This document shows positions 18,297-27,070 of a stretch of DNA of 40,778 bases, one piece after another (position 1 is the stretch's first letter; each line of letters begins with the position of its first letter). The position numbers were made by a program, and so were the translations under genes. The notes beneath the pieces are model-generated. The model saw nothing but the letters and a program-made list of their open reading frames with translations, was not told the origin of the DNA and did no database searches. The stretch covers positions 1 to 40,778 of the forward strand of contig CAIKHN010000015.1 in the NCBI GenBank assembly GCA_903827265.1, in the 5' to 3' direction. Origin of the DNA: Candidatus Uhrbacteria bacterium (GTDB lineage: Bacteria; Patescibacteriota; Patescibacteriia; UBA9934).

Positions 18297-20486
18297 TTAC
18301 TTTTCACTACTGACTTCGCCAGGGCGCATATTGCGTAGACGAGTACAGTCTTCCGAACAGAACCAGTCGAATTCTTCTTTCAACGTCACAATCTTTTCCG
18401 GACGTCCTGGATCTCCAGTCTTTTCGTCCTGAACATTCACAATTCCAAGAATGCGGAAACTTTCGACTTCTTTGAGTGCGGTCGGGTTGCTACAACCGAT
18501 TGCCCACTCTGCAAGCTTCGTATTGATTGTTCCAGCTCCCTTGATCAGTCCCTCCATGAGCTTGATACGGTTGTACTGAGCCGAATTGAGCGTCACTTCA
18601 ATAATCGGCCACATATCCTCTTCTGTAAGCTGTAAACGACCGCAGATGAGCGCATGACCCCGTGCAAGGTTGTATAGGAGCTGATTGATACGGGTAGGCT
18701 TCTCGATAACGACGTTCGTGTGATGCTGTGTCTTCTCGCCGCCATCTTCATCAGACCAGACGTTGAGCGTTCCTCGCATATGAGCGAGAAGTTTTGCGCA
18801 GCGCGAAACGATGCGACGAAGCTCAGAAGGATCAGAACGCTTGTCCCAATTCACCCCACCGGGGTGCTTCGCCCAACGTGTCAAAAGCACATTCCGCGTT
18901 GCCGTGCGACACTCTCGCTCCTTACGCTTGAAGTCGTCCTGCACAAGAAGGTCTGCAAGCTCTTCCTCGCCTTTGTCACGAACGTTGAGGTTGAGGAAGA
19001 ACAGACGACTACCAAGATTTCCCATGAACTTCCAAACGCGCGGAGCGATTGGTGTTGATCCAGCAAGGAACATGAATGTGTAGTCTCCTCGATAGCCACG
19101 TTTGCCATGCACGCCAGAATCAGACTCATATCCTTCACCGTCAAACACTCGCGTCAGAACTCCAAGGTTCTTCAATAGATTTTCCTGACGTTCGGCGAAG
19201 ATTGGTGCCAGATCGCGCACAATCAACGTTCGGAAACGAATGCGCGGAAGCAGGTCAATCTTTTCGAGGTCCTCCTGTTTACGATTCGTCGCGTGGGATA
19301 CGAGCGAAGAAGGTGTAAAACTATCCGTCGAATACATGAGCTCATCCAACTCCGAAAAGAAGTTGAGCGTGATTGTCTTGCCAGCACTTGGAACATCAAC
19401 GAATACGAGTCCAAAAGGATTTCGAACGTCGTTGATAAGTAACTGACTCACAACTGATAATCCGACTTCTCCCGCACCAAGGCACTCTGGGAAACGTTCG
19501 CTAATCAACGATCGCCATTCATCGATACTCGTTTCTTTTTCCGGTTTGGGTAATGGAACATTGCGTTCTCCTTGCTCCTGTATCTCCCCCGAAGTTTTCC
19601 CAGTTTTGAGCAAAGCTCCGAAGTCATCAGGATTATTTTTCAACTTCACGAAGTAGTCAGTAACATCTCCTGCTTCACCAACGTCAGGAGGCAGTCGCAC
19701 GATCTTTGCAGAAGGCAACATTTTTCCAACACGCAGTGCTCCGCGTCTTCCAGCTTCATCGTTATCGTAAATGACATACAAGGACGTAATGTCTTTGAAA
19801 ATGTCGATCCACGTCTCTTCAAACGTTCCAGCTCCACCGGTCGATGACACTGCCGCGATGCCGTTTGAATGGAGAACGAGAGCATCCAGCTCCCCCTCAC
19901 AGATCACCGCCATACTCGCTCCTTGAAGCGACTCAATGCCGTATAACGCGGCTTTGGCACCTTTTGGGTAAAGATACTTCGGTTCACTTTCAGAATCAGG
20001 TAGAGCGCGACGTTTTGCGAAGAGCCATGTGCCTTTGCCATCCGAAACTGGAACCGTCAGACGTTCGCCGTCAAAGCCCAGTCTTGCGACATCAACAATG
20101 CTCGTCGCGATACCGCGTTCATTCGTAAGCCATGATCGGAGGTGCTCTGGTAACGCGACGTGCCATTTTTCAACATCTTCCGCGGAAAGACCAGCAGCAA
20201 TTTCCTTGGCCTTCTTTTTCACGACACGACCAATCTTCTCAGGACCCTCTTTGAATCCAAGTTCAACCGGATCATCTCCGAGATGTCTGGATAGTGTTAC
20301 GAGATTTCCGGAAGCATCACACTTCACACAGCGATACACTCCAGTTTCGGCCTCCATGTAGAGATGCCCTGCGTGTTTTGTATCAACATCGCAACCACCG
20401 AATGGACACTTGAATACAAGTTCCTTTCCGCGTTCTACGAAACTAATACTGCGTGATCCAAGGTAATCTTTTGCATTCATGTTCAT
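18297..20486 (-). CDS. Toprim primase fused to an ATPase/helicase-like region
   Basis: N-terminal zinc-binding region (CPFGGCDVDTKHAGHLY...YRCVKCDASGN), Toprim AVICEGELDALVLHSNGI...YVIYDNDEAGRRGA, P-loop-like DVPSAGKTIT. Confidence 0.85.
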   Translation of the reverse strand: MNMNAKDYLGSRSISFVERGKELVFKCPFGGCDVDTKHAGHLYMEAETGVYRCVKCDASGNLVTLSRHLGDDPVELGFKEGPEKIGRVVKKKAKEIAAGLSAEDVEKWHVALPEHLRSWLTNERGIATSIVDVARLGFDGERLTVPVSDGKGTWLFAKRRALPDSESEPKYLYPKGAKAALYGIESLQGASMAVICEGELDALVLHSNGIAAVSSTGGAGTFEETWIDIFKDITSLYVIYDNDEAGRRGALRVGKMLPSAKIVRLPPDVGEAGDVTDYFVKLKNNPDDFGALLKTGKTSGEIQEQGERNVPLPKPEKETSIDEWRSLISERFPECLGAGEVGLSVVSQLLINDVRNPFGLVFVDVPSAGKTITLNFFSELDELMYSTDSFTPSSLVSHATNRKQEDLEKIDLLPRIRFRTLIVRDLAPIFAERQENLLKNLGVLTRVFDGEGYESDSGVHGKRGYRGDYTFMFLAGSTPIAPRVWKFMGNLGSRLFFLNLNVRDKGEEELADLLVQDDFKRKERECRTATRNVLLTRWAKHPGGVNWDKRSDPSELRRIVSRCAKLLAHMRGTLNVWSDEDGGEKTQHHTNVVIEKPTRINQLLYNLARGHALICGRLQLTEEDMWPIIEVTLNSAQYNRIKLMEGLIKGAGTINTKLAEWAIGCSNPTALKEVESFRILGIVNVQDEKTGDPGRPEKIVTLKEEFDWFCSEDCTRLRNMRPGEVSSEK

Positions 20487-20535
20487 ACGGGGTAGTTGGA
20501 GGGGCATCCGAATAACCGGATGCCCCAATCGACAT

Positions 20536-20922
20536 TTATTCGAGCTTTACTGGAAAGAAATCGACGACTTTCGCGAATGTCTTTCCAGCTTTCGAAGTCG
20601 CCTCTTTTACGACTACACAAACTGTTTTCCCAATGAGATAACTCACATCGAAACCATCGCGACGCTCCACTTCGTTCAACGGCCGAGCAAGCACGGCTTC
20701 CGTAAACGGTTTGAGATGTCCTTTCGGGTGTAGAACAGGACTTGTCCAAAATCGCGCCGTAGGATGAACACCATCAATTTCGTCGATGGATTCAAGCTCA
20801 ATCATGAGCTTCGCGCGTTCTGGGTCGTTGAGATCGGTAGTCTCTTCAATGTTTTTCACTCTCACCGAGTGCATGCCGCTGGGCAAATAACGTGATCGTG
20901 ACTCGTGAACGATGATTGCCAT
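20536..20922 (-). CDS. Hypothetical element protein (single-stranded DNA-binding-like context)
   Basis: MAIIVHESRSRYLPSGMHSVRVKNIEETTDLNDPERAKLMIELE..., upstream neighbour of primase. Confidence 0.5.
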   Translation of the reverse strand: MAIIVHESRSRYLPSGMHSVRVKNIEETTDLNDPERAKLMIELESIDEIDGVHPTARFWTSPVLHPKGHLKPFTEAVLARPLNEVERRDGFDVSYLIGKTVCVVVKEATSKAGKTFAKVVDFFPVKLE

Positions 20923-20944
20923 ATTGGGATTGATGAATTTTTAT

Positions 20945-21193
20945 TCAGGTGGTAACATCCGGGTAACAAAACGTTGTTCCTGGAGGTTCAGCGTTTACAG
21001 CGGACTGCCCATTGGGTGGTCCTTTGTTATTTATTGGGGGAGAAGTCGCCGACGGAACAGGACGCATCGCAATCTGTAAAACAGAAAGCAATTGCTCCGC
21101 ATATTCACGTGCTTCCTCGAAAGGAATTTCTTGGGCGAATTGCTTCTGCCAAATATCCCGGAAGTCGTTCACGGCCTTTTCTGAAATTTTCAT
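20945..21193 (-). CDS. Hypothetical protein
   Basis: MKISEKAVNDFRDIWQKQFAQEIPFEEAREYAEQLLSVLQI...; packed in the minus-strand operon. Confidence 0.55.
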   Translation of the reverse strand: MKISEKAVNDFRDIWQKQFAQEIPFEEAREYAEQLLSVLQIAMRPVPSATSPPINNKGPPNGQSAVNAEPPGTTFCYPDVTT

Positions 21194-21438
21194 AGAAGGC
21201 CGTCATTACGAATCGCATAAATGCGACTTTTGAGATTTTTGAGGGAACTAAAGAATAGCGATGCATCTATCGACTGATCTCCCGCCCAGTACCTCTCAGC
21301 GATAGATTTTGCCTTTGCGCTGAACTGAAAAGCACAGCGGCCTCCCTCGTCGGGAAGGATCGCGAGGAGCTCCGTACCAAGAGCCACGACGCAGGCTGCG
21401 CACCCCAAATCGCTCGTTGAAAACGCTTCATCTTTCAT
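21190..21438 (-). CDS. Small protein resembling DUF5659
   Basis: FSTSDLGCAACVVALGTELLAILPDEGGRCAFQF...; overlaps the next gene start. Confidence 0.5.
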   Translation of the reverse strand: MKDEAFSTSDLGCAACVVALGTELLAILPDEGGRCAFQFSAKAKSIAERYWAGDQSIDASLFFSSLKNLKSRIYAIRNDGLL

Positions 21439-21504
21439 AAGACGACAAAACAAAAATTACGCGGTCAGCGTAACTTTTTTGCGTTGATTCAATGATGAGT
21501 AGTT

Positions 21505-22755
21505 CTACTCAACGACTCGCTTTATATGCTTATTTCCGTGATCAATGAAGAAAAAATCGTCTACTCCAAATGTTGAGTGAATCTTCTGATTCAGTGCGCG
21601 GGCGGCGTCATAAATAGAGCGAAAATTATCAATATCCACGCTCGCCCCATCAATACGTGTTCCCACCGACTCCGTGAAAGCGAATCGAAGGAGTGCAAAT
21701 TGAATCTCATCCTCTTTGAAGATTTCCGTTCCATCGAAAGCGTCTCGAAACAAGACGCCATGAGTGGGGTCAAAATGGAAATGGGGATTCGCAAATGTAA
21801 CCTTCGGGGTCGTGGGGGTCGGGACAGATGGAGGCGGTTTTGGCAAAAATGCTTCAGGCTTCAACACTCGAACCTGGGTTTCAATGTTGCAAAAATTATC
21901 CGGATCTCTAGCCGTAACAACCGTCTTTGGGTACCTGATCACAACGGGATCATTCAGTTTCTTGATTACGATTACACCCTCATTTTCAAGAGCGAGTAAG
22001 GCTTCGACATATCGCACCTTAAAAGCTGGCTCTGGCTTTCTCGGCCAAATTTCATCCTCATTCAAGACGAGATTATTGGGCGACAGTCCAGCATTCAATT
22101 TCAAACCAATTTTTTCAAAAATATATCTCTTGTGCATTGCATAGGAAAACAGATCTATACCCTGAGAATCAAGCTCATCGTTTGCAAACTTTTTAGCGTA
22201 ACCCGCCAAGAAATCCCTTAGCCCTTGTGTTTCGATCTTCAAATCAAAAAAGATATAAGAAGTCGGGTTTATTGGAGATTTAGCAATCAATTGCGAAACC
22301 TCGGGCAACGAAAGTGGGAGAAAGTCATCGACAACGAGACGGGTGTGACGGTCGATCCCGAGAAAACAATCATCCGCGTATCTCGCATGAACCCCTGCTA
22401 TCCTTTGCTGAATTTCAGCACGTGCGCCAGACGAAACAACCCCAAGACCAGCAATGCGGCTCAAATGATCCTTTCTCTCTCTTTGAAACGCTTCGTCAAA
22501 ACCACGGCTGATTCGAATATTGCCGAGATCGATAAGTCCCTTATTAGCAAGATCGAGCAATCCGTTGAAGTGAAGAGAGAAAAGACGTCGTAGCGTCGAG
22601 AAGCCTTGCTTTTCTTGGCTCTCAACAGTCCCGCCGTTCAATAACAAAACACGCGCGGTATAGGCGGCATCAGATTGAAATATTTCGTCGTTCGCATCAG
22701 GCACACCATTTTCATTCTCATTTGTATTGAATACAGAATAACCCTTTCGTGGCAT
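21505..22755 (-). CDS. Uncharacterised 416-aa two-domain protein with Pro-rich linker
   Basis: Long ORF; linker LPKPPPSVPTPTTPKV separates an N-terminal region from a C-terminal possible winged-helix. Confidence 0.65.
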   Translation of the reverse strand: MPRKGYSVFNTNENENGVPDANDEIFQSDAAYTARVLLLNGGTVESQEKQGFSTLRRLFSLHFNGLLDLANKGLIDLGNIRISRGFDEAFQRERKDHLSRIAGLGVVSSGARAEIQQRIAGVHARYADDCFLGIDRHTRLVVDDFLPLSLPEVSQLIAKSPINPTSYIFFDLKIETQGLRDFLAGYAKKFANDELDSQGIDLFSYAMHKRYIFEKIGLKLNAGLSPNNLVLNEDEIWPRKPEPAFKVRYVEALLALENEGVIVIKKLNDPVVIRYPKTVVTARDPDNFCNIETQVRVLKPEAFLPKPPPSVPTPTTPKVTFANPHFHFDPTHGVLFRDAFDGTEIFKEDEIQFALLRFAFTESVGTRIDGASVDIDNFRSIYDAARALNQKIHSTFGVDDFFFIDHGNKHIKRVVE

Positions 22756-22781
22756 TTTTTACAAGCATTTCTGGTGGTGTG

Positions 22782-22811
22782 TTGCCTATAACCACCTTCA
22801 TGCGTCATAAT
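22782..22811 (+). promoter_or_regulatory. Putative promoter of the RNA leader/R-M operon
   Basis: TTGCCT-N18-CATAAT; predicted start about 22818. Confidence 0.5.
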
Positions 22812-22817
22812 TGTTTC

Positions 22818-22960
22818 GTCTAGCTCCAAATACAACAAACAACAAGACGCTCGCTGCGTTTTGAGGGTCATTTGATGCGCCAGTTTGGGCATCCCTCAAC
22901 AAGCAGCAGTGACCCTGTTGTTTGGGGCTAGACACCTGAGGGGTGTCCTTTTGTTTTTAC
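22818..22960 (+). ncRNA. Candidate structured RNA / leader upstream of the m5C methyltransferase
   Basis: GTCTAGCTCCA/TGGGGCTAGAC plus AAACAAC/GTTGTTT closing helices, internal hairpins AAGACGC/GCGTTTT and TTGAGG...CCTCAA, ends at a terminator-like hairpin. Confidence 0.5.
22931..22960 (+). terminator. Intrinsic terminator-like hairpin inside the R-M leader
   Basis: GACACC-TGAGG-GGTGTC followed by CTTTTGTTTTT. Confidence 0.65.
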
Positions 22961-23015
22961 AGAAGCCCTCGCTGTAAACGCGGGTCGTCTAGCCCCCGCG
23001 TTCGTTCAAAAAACT

Positions 23016-23990
23016 ATGAAGAGAGTGACAATCGGGTCGCTTTTCGCCGGATGTGGCGGAATGGATTTGGGATTCTTGCAGGAGGGTTTTTCCATACGAT
23101 GGGCGAACGATTTTGATCACTGGGCATGCGAAACGTACAAAAAGAATTTCGGTCCGCATATTATCGAAGATGATGTCGCGAAGCTGAATTTCGAAAAACT
23201 CGCGTCGTGCGACGTGATGCTCGGCGGCTTCCCGTGTCAGGATTTTTCAATGATTTCAAAAAGAAAGGGTCTTGGTACGGTGCGCGGGAATCTGTATCGT
23301 CATTTTGTAAAAGCAGTTGTTACCAAGAAACCGAAAATCTTCATCGCGGAAAACGTCAAAGGACTCATTACGGCAAACGAGGGGAAAGCTATACGACAAA
23401 TTACCGAAGATTTCACGCAAGCCGGATACCGCTTACAGGTTCATCTCGTGAACTTCGCGAATTATGGCGCTCCTCAATTACGCGAGCGAGTTCTTATTAT
23501 TGGGATTCGCAACGACCTCAAAAAAGAGTTCATCATGCCCGCTCCGACACACAGCAAGAGCACATGGGTTGGAGCACAACGCGCGCTCAAAGGCGTAGAA
23601 AAAGCACTCTATAACAATGAGCCCCTCAACATACGGCCGGAAACGATTGAAAAACTCAAACTCATTCCTCCCGGTGGAAACTTTTCAAGCATCCCCAAGA
23701 ATTCAAAGCATTACGTCAAAGGGATGATCAGTCACGTCTATCGTCGGTTGCATCCCGACATGCCGTCTTCGACCATTATCGCCGGGGGAGGTGGCGGAAC
23801 GTGGGGCTACCACTACGATGAACCAAGACCGCTCACAAACAGAGAGCGAGCACGTCTTTTTGGCTATCCGGATGATTTTATTTTCGAAGGTTCTACGGCG
23901 GAGGTTCGTCGCCAAATCGGCAACTCGGTTCCTCCGGTAGCAATTCGTGTTGTAGCGAAAGCAATCAAAAAATTCCTTGAAAAGAAATAA
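23016..23990 (+). CDS. DNA (cytosine-5-)-methyltransferase
   Basis: IGSLFAGCGGMDLGFLQEGF, GGFPCQDFSM, IAENVKGL, QLRERVLIIGIR, RERARLFGYPDDF, RQIGNSVPP. Confidence 0.96.
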   Translation: MKRVTIGSLFAGCGGMDLGFLQEGFSIRWANDFDHWACETYKKNFGPHIIEDDVAKLNFEKLASCDVMLGGFPCQDFSMISKRKGLGTVRGNLYRHFVKAVVTKKPKIFIAENVKGLITANEGKAIRQITEDFTQAGYRLQVHLVNFANYGAPQLRERVLIIGIRNDLKKEFIMPAPTHSKSTWVGAQRALKGVEKALYNNEPLNIRPETIEKLKLIPPGGNFSSIPKNSKHYVKGMISHVYRRLHPDMPSSTIIAGGGGGTWGYHYDEPRPLTNRERARLFGYPDDFIFEGSTAEVRRQIGNSVPPVAIRVVAKAIKKFLEKK

Positions 23991-23994
23991 CGAT

Positions 23995-25050
23995 ATGGAA
24001 CTCATTTATTCCAGCGTTATTCCGGTTCAATATCCTGACGTTTCGAATTTTCAAAAAACGTTTGAACGTCAGCTTGTCGCATCTGGGGAAATAAAAATCG
24101 CAACGGGATATGTATCCGAAGATTCCCTCATGGAATTGAAATCAATTTTCGCCCACTACAAAAAGAGCGCTACGCCGAAAGCCTGCGATCTGATTATTGG
24201 GATGCACGGCCGAGAAGGATTCACACGGCCTCAGTACGAAGCAGCGTGCTCACTAGGCCAATTTCTCAGCGACAATCGTATCGGCTGTGTGCGCGTTTGT
24301 ACCGCATTCAAATTCCACGGAAAGGTTTACTCATTCCTAAAGAATCAGCTCCCCCACGCATCAATCGTTGGATCGTCCAACATATCCAACATTCTCGGCC
24401 TCGGTGCGCAGTGGGAAGTGGACACATTGATTACGGAAACGCAGAAAATCACAGATCTCATCGGGCTTCATGAAGACATTGCACGAAAAACAACAAAACC
24501 AATTCTCGAATATACAGACGTAAAATTCATCGATCGCCAAGACCTTCTTGAAGGCTGTAGCAATGTCGAAAAAGTCAGTCATCAAGAACTCGACCGGGCC
24601 AAGCATTCAGTAACTGGTCTCACATTTGATATTCCTCTCAAAGCCGAAGCCAGAAGTAATCTCAATGCACATTTTGGAAAAGGACGAGAAGCCCCAACGG
24701 GACTCATACGATCACGCCCCTGGTACGAAGTGGAAGTTATTGTGCCACTCGCAATCACCACGTTGTCAGGTTATCCGCCAATCGGAGAAACATTCACTGT
24801 TTATACCGATGATGGATGGTCATTCAAGTGCAAGGTCAATGGACAGAACAGCAAGAATCTTCGTTCGGAAGGCGATCTTCAAATTTTGGGTAGATGGATC
24901 AAGGGACGAATGGAAGATGCTCGGGTGCTGAAAGTTGGAGAACTCGTCACCGCAGAAATGCTCCAACACTACGGAACAAATCACCTCAAACTCTCAGCAA
25001 CAAATGATCCGAGGCTTTGGCTTTTGGATTTCTCACCCAAAAAGATATGA
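23995..25050 (+). CDS. NgoFVII-like PLD-fold restriction endonuclease
   Basis: FKFHGKVYSFLKNQ...ASIVGSSNIS single HxK PLD motif; 4 bp after the MTase stop. Confidence 0.8.
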   Translation: MELIYSSVIPVQYPDVSNFQKTFERQLVASGEIKIATGYVSEDSLMELKSIFAHYKKSATPKACDLIIGMHGREGFTRPQYEAACSLGQFLSDNRIGCVRVCTAFKFHGKVYSFLKNQLPHASIVGSSNISNILGLGAQWEVDTLITETQKITDLIGLHEDIARKTTKPILEYTDVKFIDRQDLLEGCSNVEKVSHQELDRAKHSVTGLTFDIPLKAEARSNLNAHFGKGREAPTGLIRSRPWYEVEVIVPLAITTLSGYPPIGETFTVYTDDGWSFKCKVNGQNSKNLRSEGDLQILGRWIKGRMEDARVLKVGELVTAEMLQHYGTNHLKLSATNDPRLWLLDFSPKKI

Positions 25051-26954
25051 GCTATCTCGAAACATATATTGAACGCGCCGAGGCGAGCACCAAAGGAACA
25101 GCCGTTGCCCTCAGACAATCTGCCGAAGACTTTGCGAATAAGTACATCGCAAACTTCAACTTCAATGAACACATTTCGGGACTACTCTTTGGACATGTTC
25201 AAAGTGGAAAGACGGGACAAATGTTCGCTATCGCTTCGGCTGCCGCTGATGCTGGCTTTCGTCTCTTCATCCTCGTGACGACCGACAATATCCGACTTCA
25301 ACAACAAACACTTGATCGAGCCAAAAAACTGCTCGGCGGATTCATGGATGGGTTTCGTGTGCTCAATGAAACAGACGATGCTGCCTTCCTCGTTCCACCA
25401 AGTGCGAACAATCCAACGATCATCGTATTGAAAAAGAATGTTCGTGTTTTGAGACATTGGGCTGATCACATTTCTGCGAGTAAGTATTTCCGTGATAGTC
25501 CGATATTCGTACTTGACGACGAGGGGGATGCTTCAAGCCTCAACACAAAGGTAAACATCCCTGATAAAAGTGCAATCCATGAATTGCTTGAACGAATTCG
25601 AAAACAAGAACCTTCAAGTTTCTATCTTCACGTTACGGCAACGCCACAGTCGTTACTGCTCCAAGCGGAAGAATCTGGTTGGCGACCTGGATTTGCCCAC
25701 TATATCGCTCCGGGGAAAGGATATCTTGGGGGAGATCTCTTTTACGGAGAAGAAACTACTTCCATCCGTATTACACCAGACGATGAAAAGAACACGCTTT
25801 TGAAAAGTGACGATATTCCCGAAGGACTACGCAAGGCCGTTTTGTCTTTTCTTATTACCGGAGCGCATAGTCTTCTGACAGGAGATCGTACTGTTTGTAG
25901 CTTGCTCATTCATCCCGGGATACAAATCAAAGAGCACAATCAGACCAAAGAAAAAGTTGAACGATTCCTCTGCGGTGTGCGAGAAGACCTCACAAACGAA
26001 TCGCCAACGTTCCTTTGTAACCTTCAAGACGCATGGAGCGATCTTGCAACGACAAAACCCGATCTCAGTAGCATGGATCAAATAAAGGCATTCCTGCTCA
26101 ATGGACTCCCCCAAATCAATGTCATCGTCATGAACTCCAAAACAATTGATGGAGTTCGATACGACTCCGGACTCAACGTTTTGGTTGGCGGAAACAGTTT
26201 GGGTCGAGGAGTAACATTCCCCGGACTTCACACTGTTTACTACTGTCGCAGTTCAAAAACTCCCCAAGCGGATACGTGCTGGCAGCACGCCCGTATTTTC
26301 GGCTACGACCGTGATGCAGGACTTTGTCGCATCTTCACGCCAGAACCCCTTGCAAAGCTGTTCAGAGAGCTCAACGACGCAAACAACGCCCTATTCTCTG
26401 TCCTCCGTGAGAAGGGACCGGATGGTGTTCACGTTCTGACTCCTGCGGGGACACGTCCAACGCGAATGAATATTCTCAAAACAGATGAACTGGCTATTCT
26501 TGCAGGTGGCGTCAATTACTTCCCGTCAGCCGCTAAGGAAAGCAATCTCAGCGCACTTGATGACATCCTGGGGGAGATAGACGCCGACCGCCCTTCTACT
26601 GCCGAAGAAATCATAAGGATTCTGCAATTGATCCAAGTGGAAAAGGGCGATCCATGGATCAGCCACAATTTTCCTGGCTGTGTCATGGCCCAAGAACAAT
26701 CCGGTAAGAAGCAATCTTTCCGCCTTATTGTGAGAACGGATCGAAGCATCAAAAAAGGGATGAGAACGTTGCTCTCCCCAGATGATCGAGAGTTGGGCAA
26801 AGAACACAACGATAAAACAGTTTTGACGATGTACAGACTACGAGGCGAAGCAGAGAAAGGATGGAGCGGTAGTCCTCTTTGGGTTCCCAACATCAAACTC
26901 GCCGATGGCATGTGTATCTTCCTGAGTTCAAAGGAACTTTTGCCGATATTCTAA
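25047..26954 (+). CDS. Z1 domain ATPase/helicase-like protein
   Basis: LLFGHVQSGKTGQMFAIASAAADAGFRLFILVTTDN Walker A; FVLDDEGD Walker B; HVTATPQSLLLQ; NVLVGGNSLGRGVTFPGLHTVYYCR; ATGA overlap with the PLD gene. Confidence 0.85.
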   Translation: MSYLETYIERAEASTKGTAVALRQSAEDFANKYIANFNFNEHISGLLFGHVQSGKTGQMFAIASAAADAGFRLFILVTTDNIRLQQQTLDRAKKLLGGFMDGFRVLNETDDAAFLVPPSANNPTIIVLKKNVRVLRHWADHISASKYFRDSPIFVLDDEGDASSLNTKVNIPDKSAIHELLERIRKQEPSSFYLHVTATPQSLLLQAEESGWRPGFAHYIAPGKGYLGGDLFYGEETTSIRITPDDEKNTLLKSDDIPEGLRKAVLSFLITGAHSLLTGDRTVCSLLIHPGIQIKEHNQTKEKVERFLCGVREDLTNESPTFLCNLQDAWSDLATTKPDLSSMDQIKAFLLNGLPQINVIVMNSKTIDGVRYDSGLNVLVGGNSLGRGVTFPGLHTVYYCRSSKTPQADTCWQHARIFGYDRDAGLCRIFTPEPLAKLFRELNDANNALFSVLREKGPDGVHVLTPAGTRPTRMNILKTDELAILAGGVNYFPSAAKESNLSALDDILGEIDADRPSTAEEIIRILQLIQVEKGDPWISHNFPGCVMAQEQSGKKQSFRLIVRTDRSIKKGMRTLLSPDDRELGKEHNDKTVLTMYRLRGEAEKGWSGSPLWVPNIKLADGMCIFLSSKELLPIF

Positions 26955-27019
26955 TCCGAAATTCGAGAAGAGCGTTTTCAAAGCGAATCAGGCTCTGCGT
27001 TGTGGTACCCGTCTTAAAA

Positions 27020-27062
27020 AAGCGAAACGCACCCGGAGGCGGCACGTTTGCCGCGCGGGTGC
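27020..27062 (-). terminator. Intrinsic terminator of the lipoprotein gene
   Basis: Minus strand CGCACCCG...CGGGTGCG with inner TGCCGC/GGCGGCA, then TTTCGCTTTTTT. Confidence 0.75.
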
Positions 27063-27070
27063 GCAAGATG

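Noticed and set aside
22818-22933. MITE with 11-bp terminal inverted repeats
   Set aside because: No target-site duplication visible, and promoter/terminator placement fits an RNA better; not fully excluded.
22818-22960. Retron msr-msd or CRISPR tracrRNA/OMEGA RNA
   Set aside because: No reverse transcriptase, Cas, IscB or TnpB gene recognisable nearby.
22818-22996. C-protein-type operator from three GTCTAGC/GCTAGAC copies
   Set aside because: No controller gene with HTH found beside the MTase, and the copies sit in RNA helix positions; kept as a lesser alternative.
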